64,000 nt of DNA. It comes from Clostridium sp. UBA1056 (GTDB lineage: Bacteria; Bacillota; Clostridia; Clostridiales; Clostridiaceae). The stretch is from NCBI GenBank assembly GCA_002316385.1, contig DCDL01000024.1, positions 221,749 to 285,748 of the forward strand. Reading direction: 5' to 3'. The notes beneath the pieces were generated by a model. The model worked only from the letters and a program-made list of their open reading frames with translations. It was not told the origin of the DNA and ran no database searches. The translations under genes and the position numbers were made by a program. Shown here piece by piece: positions 63,921 to 64,000 of the stretch (its first letter is position 1; each line of letters starts with the position of its first letter).

Positions 63921-64000
63921 ACAGAGTTCTTTGCTTCAGAGATGGTTTTTACTCCTACTGAAGCTTACTAATAGACTTCTAAGTATCAGTATTTTTGATA
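63919..64000 (+). ncRNA. Second structured extragenic element, truncated by the window end
   Basis: Its first 19 bases (63919-63937) match 26261-26279 with one change. GCTTCAG (63933-63939) pairs with CTGAAGC (63958-63964). AAGTATCA (63981-63988) starts a hairpin whose second arm (TGATA at 63996-64000) runs off the end, probably a terminator. Like the first copy it begins at the stop codon of the preceding gene. Confidence 0.45.

Overview
The window is very AT-rich, with strong AGGAGG-type ribosome binding sites, frequent TTG and GTG starts, and many stem-plus-T-tract terminators. Its genes include an [FeFe] hydrogenase, rubrerythrin, a V-type ATPase, a SpoVB-type flippase, spore-surface-like proteins and a long glutamine synthetase. 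Together these point to an anaerobic, spore-forming Clostridium sensu stricto. The species cannot be fixed from sequence reading alone.

Layout. 1-1042: tail of a VOC-fold gene and a decayed ParB-like fragment. 1043-10970: M20 amidohydrolase, RluA pseudouridine synthase, two convergent MATE/MurJ/SpoVB flippases, a sorbosone-dehydrogenase-like propeller, a signal-less phospholipase C homologue, and a B12/radical SAM enzyme beside a methyltransferase-like protein. 11223-19764: a complete V-ATPase operon in the order F-I-K-E-C-G-A-B-D, whose K subunit keeps the Na+ ligands known from Enterococcus hirae. 19867-24613: GNAT-Nudix fusion, aminoglycoside-nucleotidyltransferase-like gene with a micro-ORF leader, GNAT, phosphoesterase, an internally deleted IS3-family relic and a DUF378 protein. 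24827-28374: purB followed by a structured extragenic element, a frameshifted CAAX protease and a tyrosine recombinase.

28442-33580: a decayed antibiotic-resistance-type ABC-F gene that keeps a leader peptide and terminator typical of attenuation control, then YajQ, AbrB and MarR regulators, and a ribbon-helix-helix/coiled-coil protein with nested palindromes upstream. 33962-41821: a likely spore-surface region with a 1522-residue ten-repeat DUF11 protein lacking a signal peptide, rubrerythrin, and a tandem pair of CsxC-like proteins. 42111-48025: nuclease-helicase fusion, Uup-like ABC-F, ECF-type S component and TetR. 48041-48780 holds decayed genes. 49004-53159: the electron-bifurcating hydrogenase hydCBA operon. 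53293-63920: two-gene LysO exporter, an unknown protein, glutamine synthetase, DnaQ-like exonuclease, amidohydrolase, FtsH-like protease, and a nucleotide-sugar aminotransferase/acetyltransferase pair.

Several loci are broken: the ParB-like relic, the IS3 relic, the CAAX protease, the ABC-F gene, and xanthine-dehydrogenase and unknown relics near 48 kb. No tRNA, rRNA or CRISPR array was seen. Start codons were chosen by ribosome binding site spacing and often differ from the longest open frame.
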